From NCBI GenBank assembly GCA_910588565.1, contig CAJUPF010000016.1, positions 1-47,814 of the forward strand: DNA of 47,814 nucleotides. The letters are read 5' to 3'. The position numbers were made by a program, and so were the translations under genes. The notes beneath the pieces are model-generated. The model had not been told where the DNA came from and made no database searches. It was given only the letters and a program-made list of their open reading frames with translations. The first letter of the stretch is position 1, and the number at the start of each line of letters is the position of its first letter. Below, one piece after another: positions 17,636 to 26,075 of the stretch. The DNA comes from an uncultured Lachnospiraceae bacterium. Its GTDB lineage: Bacteria; Bacillota; Clostridia; Lachnospirales; Lachnospiraceae.

Positions 17636-17832
17636 AAGTGTATATATGCCCGAACTGTGGGTGGATTCGGGTGGTTTCAAGAAGAAAACAGGTAGAATGT
17701 TTTAAATGCGGAGAGTGTCAGATGGTTGTAACAAAACTTCCTTATGAAAAAGTTGGACATATGTCGGAAGAGGAGCGGGAAAGCTATGCGAAAACATGGC
17801 TTTATCTGCATAACTCCAGGAATGAATCATGA
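17632..17832 (+). CDS. 66-residue zinc-ribbon protein
   Basis: A small soluble protein with four cysteines in two knuckles, CPNCG at 6-10 and CFKCGEC at 23-29, followed by a helical tail (MSEEERESYAKTWLYLH). This is a rubredoxin/zinc-ribbon arrangement, though the second knuckle has a third cysteine. The gene overlaps the upstream glycosyltransferase by ATGA and lies 11 bases before the initiating sugar transferase gene, so it is an integral operon member. I know no defined role for such a protein in polysaccharide synthesis. A structural or regulatory partner of a neighbouring enzyme is one possibility. Confidence 0.75.
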   Translation: MKVYICPNCGWIRVVSRRKQVECFKCGECQMVVTKLPYEKVGHMSEEERESYAKTWLYLHNSRNES

Positions 17833-17843
17833 GGTAAGGTATT

Positions 17844-19253
17844 ATGTATAAAAAGGAGAAAAAGAGCTGGCTGAAGCATCTGGACTTTACAGTGTTCGAT
17901 ATCCTGTGCCTGCAGCTTGCGTTTGTGATTGCATATGCGCTGCGTTTTGGCTGGCATCTGCCATATTCCAGTGTACCTTATGAGCGGCTGGCGGTGGTTC
18001 TTGCGCTGATCGATATCTGTGTGGTCTTCTTTTTCGAGCCGTATACCGGAATTTTGCGGCGGGGTCATTTTCAGGAGCTGAACGCCAGCGTTACGTTCTG
18101 TACAATTATATTTGCCGGAGTCCTTGCCTATGAAGCGGCCACAAAACAGACCGAGATCTATTCCCGGAAGGTTATTTTTTCCTACTGGCTGATTTCCATG
18201 CTGCTGATTTATTTGGAGAGGCTTGCATTAAAGCGCAGTATTCATCAGCGGATGAAAAACGCCAGGAATCTTTCCGTGATGATTCTTTTGACTACGGCGG
18301 GATATGCCAAAGAAGTGCTGCAGGAGTTTGAGCGGCTTCCATACCGGGATTTTGTGGTGTCCGGCGTAATTGTTGTGGATCAGAACCTGAAAGGTGTGAA
18401 AATCTGCGGCGTGCCGGTTGTCGCCAATGCGGACGATTGCTATGAGTATCTGCGCACCCATGTGGTGGATGAAGTGTTTATCAATGGCAATACAAGAGAA
18501 AGTTCACAGGCGCTTGCGAATGAACTGCTGGAAATGGGGCTTACCGTACACTATAATCTGGTTCATATGAATGCGCTTGCGCCAAACAAAGTCGTGGAGA
18601 AATACGGGAATTATCTGGTGCTGACATCCAGTATGAAAATCGCGTCTCCCAGACAGCTGTTTGCCAAGCGGGTTATGGATATTGCAGGCAGCTTAATCGG
18701 TATGGTCGGCTGTGGGATTGCATTTCTTATTTTTGCGCCGATGATAAAAATACAGTCGCCGGGGCCGGTTTTTTTCTCCCAGATCCGGGTAGGGAAAAAT
18801 GGCAGGAAATTCAAACTCTATAAATTTCGGTCTATGAGTGTGGACGCGGAGCAGCAGAAGGCTTCCCTGATGGATCAGAATGAAATGTCCGGCTTTATGT
18901 TTAAGATGGAAGACGATCCCAGGATTTTTCCGATTGGGAAGTTTATGCGGAAATTTTCCATAGATGAACTGCCGCAGTTTTTTAATGTATTAAAGGGAGA
19001 TATGAGCCTGGTTGGGACAAGGCCTCCTACCTTAGAAGAATTTGAGAATTATCAGATTCATCATAAAGCCAGGCTTGGCATTAAGCCGGGCATCACCGGG
19101 ATGTGGCAGGTCAGCGGGAGAAGCGATATCAAGGATTTTGAAGAAGTGGTCGCGTTGGACATCCATTATATTTCCCAGTGGAGTATAGGGATGGACTTTA
19201 AGATCCTGGCGAAAACGCTGCAGGTCGTGATAACGGGGAAAGGTTCAAAATAA
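17844..19253 (+). CDS. Initiating polyprenyl glycosylphosphotransferase (WbaP/EpsE-like)
   Basis: A 469-residue enzyme that should transfer a sugar 1-phosphate from a nucleotide sugar to undecaprenyl phosphate, the first step of repeat-unit assembly. The N-terminal third has four to five membrane helices, followed by a Rossmann-like region (about 140-260). The C-terminal bacterial sugar transferase domain (about 270-469) opens with KRVMDIAGSLIGM, has SPGPVFFSQIRVGKNG, YKFRSM, DELPQFFNVLKGDMSLVG and TRPP, ending with GITGMWQVSGRS. All are family hallmarks. It identifies the operon as a lipid-carrier polysaccharide pathway. The gene is four bases before the next transferase gene. Confidence 0.92.
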   Translation: MYKKEKKSWLKHLDFTVFDILCLQLAFVIAYALRFGWHLPYSSVPYERLAVVLALIDICVVFFFEPYTGILRRGHFQELNASVTFCTIIFAGVLAYEAATKQTEIYSRKVIFSYWLISMLLIYLERLALKRSIHQRMKNARNLSVMILLTTAGYAKEVLQEFERLPYRDFVVSGVIVVDQNLKGVKICGVPVVANADDCYEYLRTHVVDEVFINGNTRESSQALANELLEMGLTVHYNLVHMNALAPNKVVEKYGNYLVLTSSMKIASPRQLFAKRVMDIAGSLIGMVGCGIAFLIFAPMIKIQSPGPVFFSQIRVGKNGRKFKLYKFRSMSVDAEQQKASLMDQNEMSGFMFKMEDDPRIFPIGKFMRKFSIDELPQFFNVLKGDMSLVGTRPPTLEEFENYQIHHKARLGIKPGITGMWQVSGRSDIKDFEEVVALDIHYISQWSIGMDFKILAKTLQVVITGKGSK

Positions 19254-19256
19254 CAG

Positions 19257-20924
19257 ATGAATATCAGATATCAATATAACTATATCACAAGTCTCTTAAA
19301 ACGGTACGGTTTTCGGGGACTTGTTTTAAAAACGTTAGAACGCAGGCAGTCTCCGATGCTGTCATATACTGGCCGCTACAGGCAGTATATGCCCACCGCA
19401 GAGGAGTTAGACTGGCAGCGGGAACATCCGCTGTCTTTTCAGCCGCTTGTCAGCATTGTAGTGCCGGCGTACGAAACGCCAAAACAGTATCTGCGGGAAC
19501 TGATAGATTCCATTTTGGTGCAGAGTTATCCGAACTGGGAACTTTGTCTTGCGGACGGCAGCAGGACGGATGCGGTGGAGCGTGTGACAGCAGAATACAG
19601 GGAAAAAGATGCGAGGATTCGGTATCAGAGGCTTTCAAAAAATGGCGGTATTTCCGAGAATACCAACGGCGGGTTTGCAATGGCCAAAGGAACATATATT
19701 GCCCTGATGGATCATGACGATCTGCTGACAGCCAATGCACTGTATGAAATGGTAAGAAGCCTTGGTGAAGACTGCCCTATAGAGCAGCGGCCGCTTGCCA
19801 TGATTTATTCGGATGAGGATAAAATTAACAGCGATGGAACCGTCCATTCGAGGCCTCACTTTAAGCCGGACTTTAACCTGGAATTTTTGCGGCATAATAA
19901 CTATTTTTGCCATTTTCTGCTGTTTTCCAGAGAATTGCTTGCAAAAGCGGGCGGTTTGAACAAAGAATATGACGGGGCGCAGGATTATGATTTTGTGCTG
20001 CGCTGTGTGGATGCCGGAGCACAGGTCTTTCATGTGCCGAAGATCCTTTACCACTGGAGAATCCATGAAGGGTCTACGGCAGGAAACAGCGCGGATAAAT
20101 CGTATGCGTTTGACAATGGCTGCAGGGCGATTGAAGCGCATTTAAACAGATGCGGCGAGCCGGGACATGCAGAGGTGACGTCAGGCCTTGGAGTATACCG
20201 GGTTGCCTATCGGCTGCAGGGAACGTATGAGATTACGGTTGCGGCGGAAGAGGAAAACCAGCTGGAGCGTATCCGGGCTTATTATGAAGCGCAGCCGTAT
20301 GATACAAAGCCCTATCGGCTGAAAATCGCCTATCGTTCTGTGGATTCTCCGGTTGGAATAGAAACAACGTGCAGTGGTGAATATATTGTATATATACGAA
20401 AAAATATTGTGGTACAGCCTGGGGCGCTGCTGGAAACGCTGCTGGGAATCTGCCAGCATAAGCATACGGCGATTGCCGGGGCAAAACTGCTGACGCCCAA
20501 ACGGCGGGTTGCTTCCTGCGGGTTGCTTTATGACAGCAGGGGAAATCTGATTCCGTCCTGCGGCGGCCTTCGGGCGGAATATAAGGGGTATTTCCTCCAT
20601 GCTGTGATTCCTCAAAATGTCAGCGCGCTGGAGTTTGGCTGCGTGATGTTCCGGCGTAAAGCGCTGATAAAGGCGGGGGGAATGGATAAAAGCCTGAAAG
20701 GAATTTACCGGGATGCGGATATCTGCTTTCGCCTGACAGAGATTGGATATGGCATTGTCGTTACGCCGGAGGTAACTGCCGTGCAAATGGATTTGTGGGA
20801 AGAGCAGGATACCAGGGAAGCGTTTTTCCGGAAATGGAGGAAGGCGCTTCCGGAACCCGATCCCTGCTATAACAGTAATTTAAGCCTGAAGGCAGGACAT
20901 ACGTATGAAATGAGGCAGGAATGA
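19257..20924 (+). CDS. Two-domain GT2 glycosyltransferase, second domain degenerate
   Basis: A 555-residue protein close in layout to the 631-residue transferase upstream. The first GT-A domain (about 60-290) has VSIVVPAYETPKQY, an intact metal site (MDHDD, D152-D155), YSDEDK and AQDYDFVLR. The second (about 300-540) lacks a DXD and reads YIVYIRKNIVV at that position, so it is probably structural. Its end (DPCYNSNLSLK) matches the DPxYNxNLS ending of the two other tandem transferases, which points to a shared ancestor. The ribosome site is weak, so it is probably translated by coupling. It overlaps the next gene by ATGA. Confidence 0.85.
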   Translation: MNIRYQYNYITSLLKRYGFRGLVLKTLERRQSPMLSYTGRYRQYMPTAEELDWQREHPLSFQPLVSIVVPAYETPKQYLRELIDSILVQSYPNWELCLADGSRTDAVERVTAEYREKDARIRYQRLSKNGGISENTNGGFAMAKGTYIALMDHDDLLTANALYEMVRSLGEDCPIEQRPLAMIYSDEDKINSDGTVHSRPHFKPDFNLEFLRHNNYFCHFLLFSRELLAKAGGLNKEYDGAQDYDFVLRCVDAGAQVFHVPKILYHWRIHEGSTAGNSADKSYAFDNGCRAIEAHLNRCGEPGHAEVTSGLGVYRVAYRLQGTYEITVAAEEENQLERIRAYYEAQPYDTKPYRLKIAYRSVDSPVGIETTCSGEYIVYIRKNIVVQPGALLETLLGICQHKHTAIAGAKLLTPKRRVASCGLLYDSRGNLIPSCGGLRAEYKGYFLHAVIPQNVSALEFGCVMFRRKALIKAGGMDKSLKGIYRDADICFRLTEIGYGIVVTPEVTAVQMDLWEEQDTREAFFRKWRKALPEPDPCYNSNLSLKAGHTYEMRQE

Positions 20925-22075
20925 AAGATGTTTTTATTATTGGAAGTAAGGGAATTCCGGCGAAATATGGCGGATTTGAAACTTTTGTGGAACAGCTGAC
21001 AAGACATAAAATAAGCCGGGATATCCGTTACCATGTGGCATGTATGGCGGAGCAGGGCGGAGAATTTGAGTATCAGGACAGCCGCTGTTTTCAGATAAAC
21101 GTGCCTCAGATTGGCCCTGCAAAGGCGGTCTGGTATGATCTGGCGGCATTCTGGCATTGTCTGAGGTATATCAGAAGCCATGCCTGTACGAATCCGGTGA
21201 TTTATGTACTGGCCTGCCGTATCGGCCCGTTTGCCGGATTTTTAAAGCGGCGGCTGAAACACATGGGCGGCCGTCTTTTTGTAAATCCGGACGGCCATGA
21301 ATGGATGCGTGCGAAATGGAATAAAGCGATCCGCGCCTACTGGAAGTTTTCGGAAAAACGGATGGTAAAACATGCGGATCTTCTGGTTTGCGATTCTAAA
21401 AATATGGAGGCGTATATCCAAAAGACTTACCGGAAGTATAATCCCAAAACCACATTTATTGCATATGGCGCGGATGTAGAGGAAAGCAGGATTTCTGATA
21501 CGGATCAGACGCTTCTGGCATGGTATGGGGAACGCGGGCTGAAGCCGCGGGAATATTATCTGATTGTAGGCAGGTTTGTACCGGAAAATAACTACGAGAC
21601 GATGATTCGGGAATTTATGCGCTCAAAGACGAAGTACAAGCTTGCGATTATCAGCAATGTGGAAGAAAATGCCTTTTACCGAAATTTAAAAAGCGCAACC
21701 GGATTTGATTCTGATGGCAGAATTGTATTCTGCGGAACCGTGTACGACGAGCAGCTTTTAAAAAAAATCCGCGAGCAGGCCTGCGGCTATCTGCACGGAC
21801 ATGAAGTAGGAGGAACCAATCCTTCTCTGCTGGAAGCCTTAGGCAGCACAGAGGTAAATCTTTTGCTGGATGTAGGGTTTAACCGGGAAGTCGGGGGAAA
21901 TGCGGCGCTTTACTGGACAAAGGATGCGGGAAGCCTTGCAGCATTGCTGGAACAGGCGGCAGTATTTTCCACAGAGCAGCGGCTTGACTTTGGCGAACGG
22001 GCAAAGAAGCGGATTCGGACGGCTTACAGCCAGGAATCCATTGCGGGGGCGTATGAAAAGTTGTTTTTGGAGTAA
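20921..22075 (+). CDS. DUF1972-type rhamnosyltransferase (GT4)
   Basis: A 384-residue GT-B fold glycosyltransferase. The opening FIIGSKGIPAKYGGFETFVEQL is the signature of DUF1972, found in Cps2T/RgpA-like beta-1,4-rhamnosyltransferases that place the first rhamnose on the lipid-linked primer. The C-terminal half (about 200-360) is a GT4 domain with YLIVGRFVPENNYE and GHEVGGTNPSLLEAL. Being soluble or peripheral, it acts on the cytoplasmic face. Its presence suggests that the polymer contains rhamnose, though no rml genes for dTDP-rhamnose occur in this window. Confidence 0.85.
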   Translation: MKDVFIIGSKGIPAKYGGFETFVEQLTRHKISRDIRYHVACMAEQGGEFEYQDSRCFQINVPQIGPAKAVWYDLAAFWHCLRYIRSHACTNPVIYVLACRIGPFAGFLKRRLKHMGGRLFVNPDGHEWMRAKWNKAIRAYWKFSEKRMVKHADLLVCDSKNMEAYIQKTYRKYNPKTTFIAYGADVEESRISDTDQTLLAWYGERGLKPREYYLIVGRFVPENNYETMIREFMRSKTKYKLAIISNVEENAFYRNLKSATGFDSDGRIVFCGTVYDEQLLKKIREQACGYLHGHEVGGTNPSLLEALGSTEVNLLLDVGFNREVGGNAALYWTKDAGSLAALLEQAAVFSTEQRLDFGERAKKRIRTAYSQESIAGAYEKLFLE

Positions 22076-22078
22076 TGT

Positions 22079-22807
22079 ATGGGAACGATAAGAATATCAG
22101 TAGCAATGGCAGCTTACAATGGAGAACGCTATATCCGGGAACAGTTAGATTCCATTCTGAAAAATCTTTCTGCTATGGATGAAATTGTAGTATCGGATGA
22201 CGGTTCAACCGATGCCACATTGGATATACTAAAAGAATACCAGCAGAAAGATATTCCGCTGAAAATCGTAAAGGGGCCGGGCAAAGGCATTAAGCAGAAT
22301 ATCAACGCGGCTTTAATGGAATGCCGGGGAGATTATATTTTTCTGGCGGATCAGGACGACGTCTGGGCGGATGATAAAGTAGAGAAGGTAATGCAGTATC
22401 TGGGAAAGGACGGCTGCAGGCTTGTCTGCCATGATGCAAAAGTAATGGACAGCACGCTTACCAATATATGGATGCCCTCTTTTTTTTCATATCGTGGATC
22501 AAAAGCGGGATTTTTGGACAATTTGTTCAAAAACAGATATATGGGATGCTGTATGGCATTTGAAAAAAAACTGCTTTCTACAGTCCTTCCAATTCCGGAT
22601 GAAATTGAAATGCACGATCAGTGGATTGGCATGAATAATGATTTAAACGGCGGAAAAAGCGTGTTTATCGGGGAACAGCTGCTGCTGTACCGCAGGCATG
22701 ATGCAAATGTATCTGACTTTTCCCATGGGACGGTTTTACAGATGATAAAAAAGCGGCTTGTACTGCTTCGGGCATTGTTTCGCCGGCAGGTATTAGGGAA
22801 ATCCTAA
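22079..22807 (+). CDS. GT2 rhamnosyltransferase-like protein
   Basis: A 242-residue single-domain family 2 transferase of the RgpB/alpha-1,3-rhamnosyltransferase look: ISVAMAAYNGERYIREQLDS start, SDDGSTDATLDIL loop, metal site D91-Q-D93-D94 (LADQDDVW), and HDQWIG near residue 180. GGAG lies six bases before the ATG. This is the last gene of the operon. Its final codons (VLGKS and stop) fall inside the first unit of a 43-bp tandem repeat, so the repeat has supplied or replaced the gene's 3' end. Confidence 0.85.
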   Translation: MGTIRISVAMAAYNGERYIREQLDSILKNLSAMDEIVVSDDGSTDATLDILKEYQQKDIPLKIVKGPGKGIKQNINAALMECRGDYIFLADQDDVWADDKVEKVMQYLGKDGCRLVCHDAKVMDSTLTNIWMPSFFSYRGSKAGFLDNLFKNRYMGCCMAFEKKLLSTVLPIPDEIEMHDQWIGMNNDLNGGKSVFIGEQLLLYRRHDANVSDFSHGTVLQMIKKRLVLLRALFRRQVLGKS

Positions 22808-22887
22808 AGGATACCTCTATGCCATTCGGCAAGTATTAAGGAAACCCTAAAGGATACCTCTATGCCATTCGGCAAGTATTAAGGAAA
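22790..22887. repeat. 43-bp tandem repeat, 2.3 copies
   Basis: Units run 22790-22832 and 22833-22875, with a 12-base partial third from 22876. Units 1 and 2 differ at only a few bases near their starts. Each contains the small palindrome TGCCATTCGGCA and flanking GGATAC/GTATT arms, so each can fold into an imperfect hairpin. The first unit covers the stop codon of the upstream glycosyltransferase. The reverse complement of the core occurs at 28540-28571 inside the MITE. The remaining 22888-23012 carries the promoter of the LCP gene. Confidence 0.85.
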
Positions 22888-22937
22888 TGTTAAGAATTTT
22901 TGTGAAATTTATACAAATTCTTTCTGTCTTGTAATGA

Positions 22938-22966
22938 TTGACATAAAAAGGAAAAAGTTATATATT
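22938..22966 (+). promoter_or_regulatory. Promoter of the LCP gene
   Basis: TTGACA (22938-22943) and TATATT (22961-22966) are 17 bases apart. This separates LCP transcription from the polysaccharide operon, although read-through remains possible because no strong U-tract terminator is seen between them. Confidence 0.75.
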
Positions 22967-23012
22967 ATTATTGTTTTTGTTTTAAAAATATAATATACGG
23001 AACGGAGTTATC

Positions 23013-24143
23013 ATGAGTACAAAGAGAAGAAGGAAAAAGAAAAAACAGATTATTTTATTTGCAGTGGAATTTGTTGTACTGATTGTGCTGCTGGCAGGCC
23101 TGTATGTTTACTCCAAGATGGACAAAGTGGAAAGCACAGGCGAAATCGAAAAAGAAGAGGTCAACATTGAACTGGATTCCGAAACCGCAGAAGTATTGAA
23201 GGGATATACCAATATCGCGATATTTGGGCTGGACAACAGGGAGACAGGCAGTTACAGTGTAGGGAACAGCGATTGTATCATGATTGCCAGCATCAATAAC
23301 GATACGAAAAAAGTGAAGCTGGTATCCGTATATCGTGATACATTTTTAAATACAAAAGATGATACGTATAACAAGATTAATTCCGCATATGCATCCGGAG
23401 GGCCGAAGAATGCGATTGCAGCATTGAATAAGAATCTGAATCTGGATATTGTCAACTATGTATCCGTGGATTTTGAAGCTCTGGTAGATGCGGTTGATTT
23501 ACTGGGCGGAATTGAACTGACGCTTACCGATCAGGAAGTGCAGATTATGAATGACAACTATATTGATGAGATCAATCAGGTGGCAAACCGCAGTTCCAGC
23601 AGGCTGAGCAGCGGCGGCACTTATACGGTGGACGGCGTGCAGGCGCTGGCATACTGCCGTATCCGGTATACCGCAGGAATGGACTTTAAACGGACGGAAC
23701 GTCAGCGCGAAGTGCTTTTAAAGATGATTGAGAAAACAAAAGGAGCCGGCATTGGTACTATCGGCAGTCTGATTGATACGATGTTTGATAAGATTTCTAC
23801 CAGTTATACCAGCAAGGGGATGCTGGATCTGGCCGGCAGTATGATGGATTATGAGGTGGTAGACAACCATGGATGGCCGTTTGAACTGTGTACCGGAACT
23901 TATGGTTCCAAAGGCGATCTTGTCGTTCCGACCGATCTGGAGACAAATGTGAAGGAGCTGCATGAGTATCTCTTTGAAGAGAAGAACAATGTTTCCAATA
24001 CGGTAACAGCTATCAGCGATTATATTATAAATTACACCGGATGTACGACAAACGCGACCAGCAGGTTTGATAATCCGCTGACCGGTGATGTCGATACCAG
24101 TGAGGCGGATGTATATGTGCCGGATTCAGAAATGGCGCAGTAA
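23013..24143 (+). CDS. LytR-CpsA-Psr (LCP) family wall-polymer transferase
   Basis: A 376-residue membrane-anchored protein with a basic N-terminus, one helix (about 10-33) and an extracellular LCP domain (about 70-240). Conserved stretches include IFGLDNRE, SDCIMIASIN, VSVYRDTF, YNKINSAYASGG and RIRYTAGMDFKRTERQREVL; the arginines in these motifs bind the lipid pyrophosphate in relatives. LCP enzymes transfer polymers from undecaprenyl pyrophosphate to peptidoglycan. Its place right after the polysaccharide operon suggests that it attaches that polymer to the wall. The C-terminal 100 residues are less conserved and contain two cysteines. Confidence 0.9.
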   Translation: MSTKRRRKKKKQIILFAVEFVVLIVLLAGLYVYSKMDKVESTGEIEKEEVNIELDSETAEVLKGYTNIAIFGLDNRETGSYSVGNSDCIMIASINNDTKKVKLVSVYRDTFLNTKDDTYNKINSAYASGGPKNAIAALNKNLNLDIVNYVSVDFEALVDAVDLLGGIELTLTDQEVQIMNDNYIDEINQVANRSSSRLSSGGTYTVDGVQALAYCRIRYTAGMDFKRTERQREVLLKMIEKTKGAGIGTIGSLIDTMFDKISTSYTSKGMLDLAGSMMDYEVVDNHGWPFELCTGTYGSKGDLVVPTDLETNVKELHEYLFEEKNNVSNTVTAISDYIINYTGCTTNATSRFDNPLTGDVDTSEADVYVPDSEMAQ

Positions 24144-24199
24144 AGAATCGTGACTGCATTTGGATTGCTGTATGGTTAACAGCCAGGGATTGAGCGAAG

Positions 24200-24240
24200 A
24201 AAAGGTGAAAGATGAAGGAATTTTATCTTTCACCTTTTTT
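24200..24240. terminator. Terminator after the LCP gene
   Basis: A 13-bp perfect stem (AAAGGTGAAAGAT with ATCTTTCACCTTT) closes an 11-base loop and continues into a T run on the plus strand and A-rich sequence before it. Downstream, 24250-24300 has an imperfect inverted repeat (TTCACAAAAG and CTTGTGAA) that may be a regulator site for the protease gene. Confidence 0.85.
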
Positions 24241-24367
24241 GCATTTTATTTTCACAAAAGCAACACAAATTCAAAGTACACTTGTGAAAGTGAATATGAA
24301 ATGTTGCTGATTGGTAACAATAACGTAACAGTAATGATAAAAACAGAGGAAAAAGGAGTGCAAAGTT

Positions 24368-25849
24368 ATGGAAGGATATGAAGGTTGGGGAGGATACCCA
24401 AATCAAAATCAGAATCAGACGCCGGAGGATCAGACATCGCATACACAGACGCCGGATACGGCGGATTATTATTCCTATGGTCAGACAGAACCTTACAGAC
24501 AGCCGGGATATGCCTATACAGATGCAGATCCGGCTGCAAATGCCACAGACACAGGAAGCTGTGACGGTATGTACCGGCCATATGAGGAACCGGTAAAGCC
24601 AAAGAAAAACCGTGGATTTGGAAAGAAACTGGTAAGATGTGCAGCATTGGGGCTGACATTTGGGGCGGTTGCAGCTGTTTCCTTTGCCGGAACGACGCAT
24701 TTTTTTGGAAATGTTATCGGAGGGGATGCGGAATCCGTGGAAGAAGAGACGCTGTCCGGCGGCAATTTAAATATTGCAGAGACGACAGAAGCGGTAGATT
24801 CCGGCTTTGGCCAGACGGAGGGCAGTACGAAGTTATCAGCGGACGGCGCTGTGACGGATGTGTCGGATATTGTAGATCAGGTGATGCCGTCGATTGTATC
24901 GATTACGACGATCGCACGGACACAGGTGCCCAGCTTCTTTTTTGGCGGAATGCAGGAATATGAAAGCGAGGGCTGCGGTTCTGGTATTATTATCAGCCAG
25001 GATGAAGAGTGTCTTTATATAGCGACCAATAATCATGTAGTCGAGGGGGCGGAGACGCTTACCGTCCTTTTTGAAGATGACAGCACAGTCAGCGCCCAGG
25101 TGAAAGGAACCGATCCCAGCAGTGATCTGGCAGTGGTCAGCGTAGCGTTAGATGATATTGAAGCAGATACAAGAGAAGAGATCCGTACAGCTACGTTCGG
25201 GGATTCCGGCAATCTCAAGGTTGGTCAGACAGCGATTGCCATTGGGAATGCATTGGGCTATGGACAGTCTGTAACCACAGGCGTTATCAGTGCAATAGAC
25301 AGGGAAGTCACAGTTACGAATGAGATGGACGGAAGCGCTTCTACGAATGAACTCCTGCAGACAGACGCAGCCATTAATCCCGGAAACAGCGGCGGAGCCC
25401 TGCTGAATCTGAATGGCGAAGTAATTGGAATCAACTCTGTTAAATATGCAGAAACCAGTGTAGAAGGAATGGGTTATGCGATCCCGGTGGAAACGGCGAT
25501 TCCGATTATCCGGCAGCTGATCACAAGAGAAGTGGTCGAGGGGGCTAAAAGCGCGTATCTTGGCATATCCGGCGTGGATGTAACTCAGGCTGTATCCGAT
25601 ACGTACCAGATGCCCCAGGGAGTTTATGTCGCCCAGGTAGTGGAAGGCAGCGGCGCGGCAAATGCCGGAATTATGCAGGGCGATATTATTACCCGCTTTG
25701 ATGGAAGAAATATCAAATCTTCGGAAGAAATGGAGGATCTGATGCAGTATATTTCATCAGGGGAAACGGTAGAGGTTACGATACAGAGGGCAGTTAACGG
25801 TGAGTATGTGGAACAGACTTTAGAGGTAACGTTAGGTTCCAAAAAATAA
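24368..25849 (+). CDS. HtrA/DegP-like membrane-anchored serine protease
   Basis: A 493-residue protease for envelope protein quality control. Residues 1-78 are a cytoplasmic Gln/Tyr/Pro-rich tail, then Lys/Arg and one helix (about 90-110), placing the rest outside. The trypsin-like domain (about 160-370) has the full triad: H223 (NNHVVEG), D253 (SSDLAVV) and S341 (NPGNSGGAL). A single PDZ domain follows (about 390-490) with YLGISGVDV and GIMQGDIITRFDG. This is the usual Gram-positive HtrA layout with one PDZ domain. AGGAG lies nine bases before the ATG. It is monocistronic by position, bracketed by terminators. Confidence 0.93.
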   Translation: MEGYEGWGGYPNQNQNQTPEDQTSHTQTPDTADYYSYGQTEPYRQPGYAYTDADPAANATDTGSCDGMYRPYEEPVKPKKNRGFGKKLVRCAALGLTFGAVAAVSFAGTTHFFGNVIGGDAESVEEETLSGGNLNIAETTEAVDSGFGQTEGSTKLSADGAVTDVSDIVDQVMPSIVSITTIARTQVPSFFFGGMQEYESEGCGSGIIISQDEECLYIATNNHVVEGAETLTVLFEDDSTVSAQVKGTDPSSDLAVVSVALDDIEADTREEIRTATFGDSGNLKVGQTAIAIGNALGYGQSVTTGVISAIDREVTVTNEMDGSASTNELLQTDAAINPGNSGGALLNLNGEVIGINSVKYAETSVEGMGYAIPVETAIPIIRQLITREVVEGAKSAYLGISGVDVTQAVSDTYQMPQGVYVAQVVEGSGAANAGIMQGDIITRFDGRNIKSSEEMEDLMQYISSGETVEVTIQRAVNGEYVEQTLEVTLGSKK

Positions 25850-25857
25850 ATAAGATA

Positions 25858-25950
25858 GGGCAGAGACAGGAATATCATTTGCCAGAATTTCAGGAATGCT
25901 ATTTCCTGGAAAAACTGGCAGGAGGATCTTTCGTTCTCTGCCTTTTCTTT
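25858..25950 (+). terminator. Long nested hairpin and T run after the HtrA gene
   Basis: GGCAGAG (25859-25865) pairs with CTCTGCC (25936-25942), which is followed by TTTT. Inside are two further nested pairings, GCCAG/CTGGC and TTTCAGGAA/TTCCTGGAAA. The whole can fold as one long stem, so termination after the protease gene is likely. Confidence 0.7.
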
Positions 25951-26075
25951 TGCGGGAAGATGCATTATAATAATATCTGATATTTTGTTTTTGTCTGCGC
26001 CAGTACACAGGCGCAGCTGGAAACCTGTTATAGTTTGGATGCCGTCTGACAGATAGAAGATCGGATGGAAAAGAA

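Noticed and set aside
5722..22807. Polysaccharide cluster as a recently acquired island
   Set aside because: No integrase, tRNA, flanking repeats or clear change in base or codon use marks its ends; only the 43-bp repeat at one side is notable.
22790..22887. Possible CRISPR repeat
   Set aside because: The 43-bp units are directly adjacent with no unique spacers, only 2.3 copies are present, and no cas genes occur.
24160..24381. 73-codon frame between the LCP and HtrA genes
   Set aside because: It runs through the terminator at 24200-24240 and into the HtrA start in another frame; it has no ribosome site.
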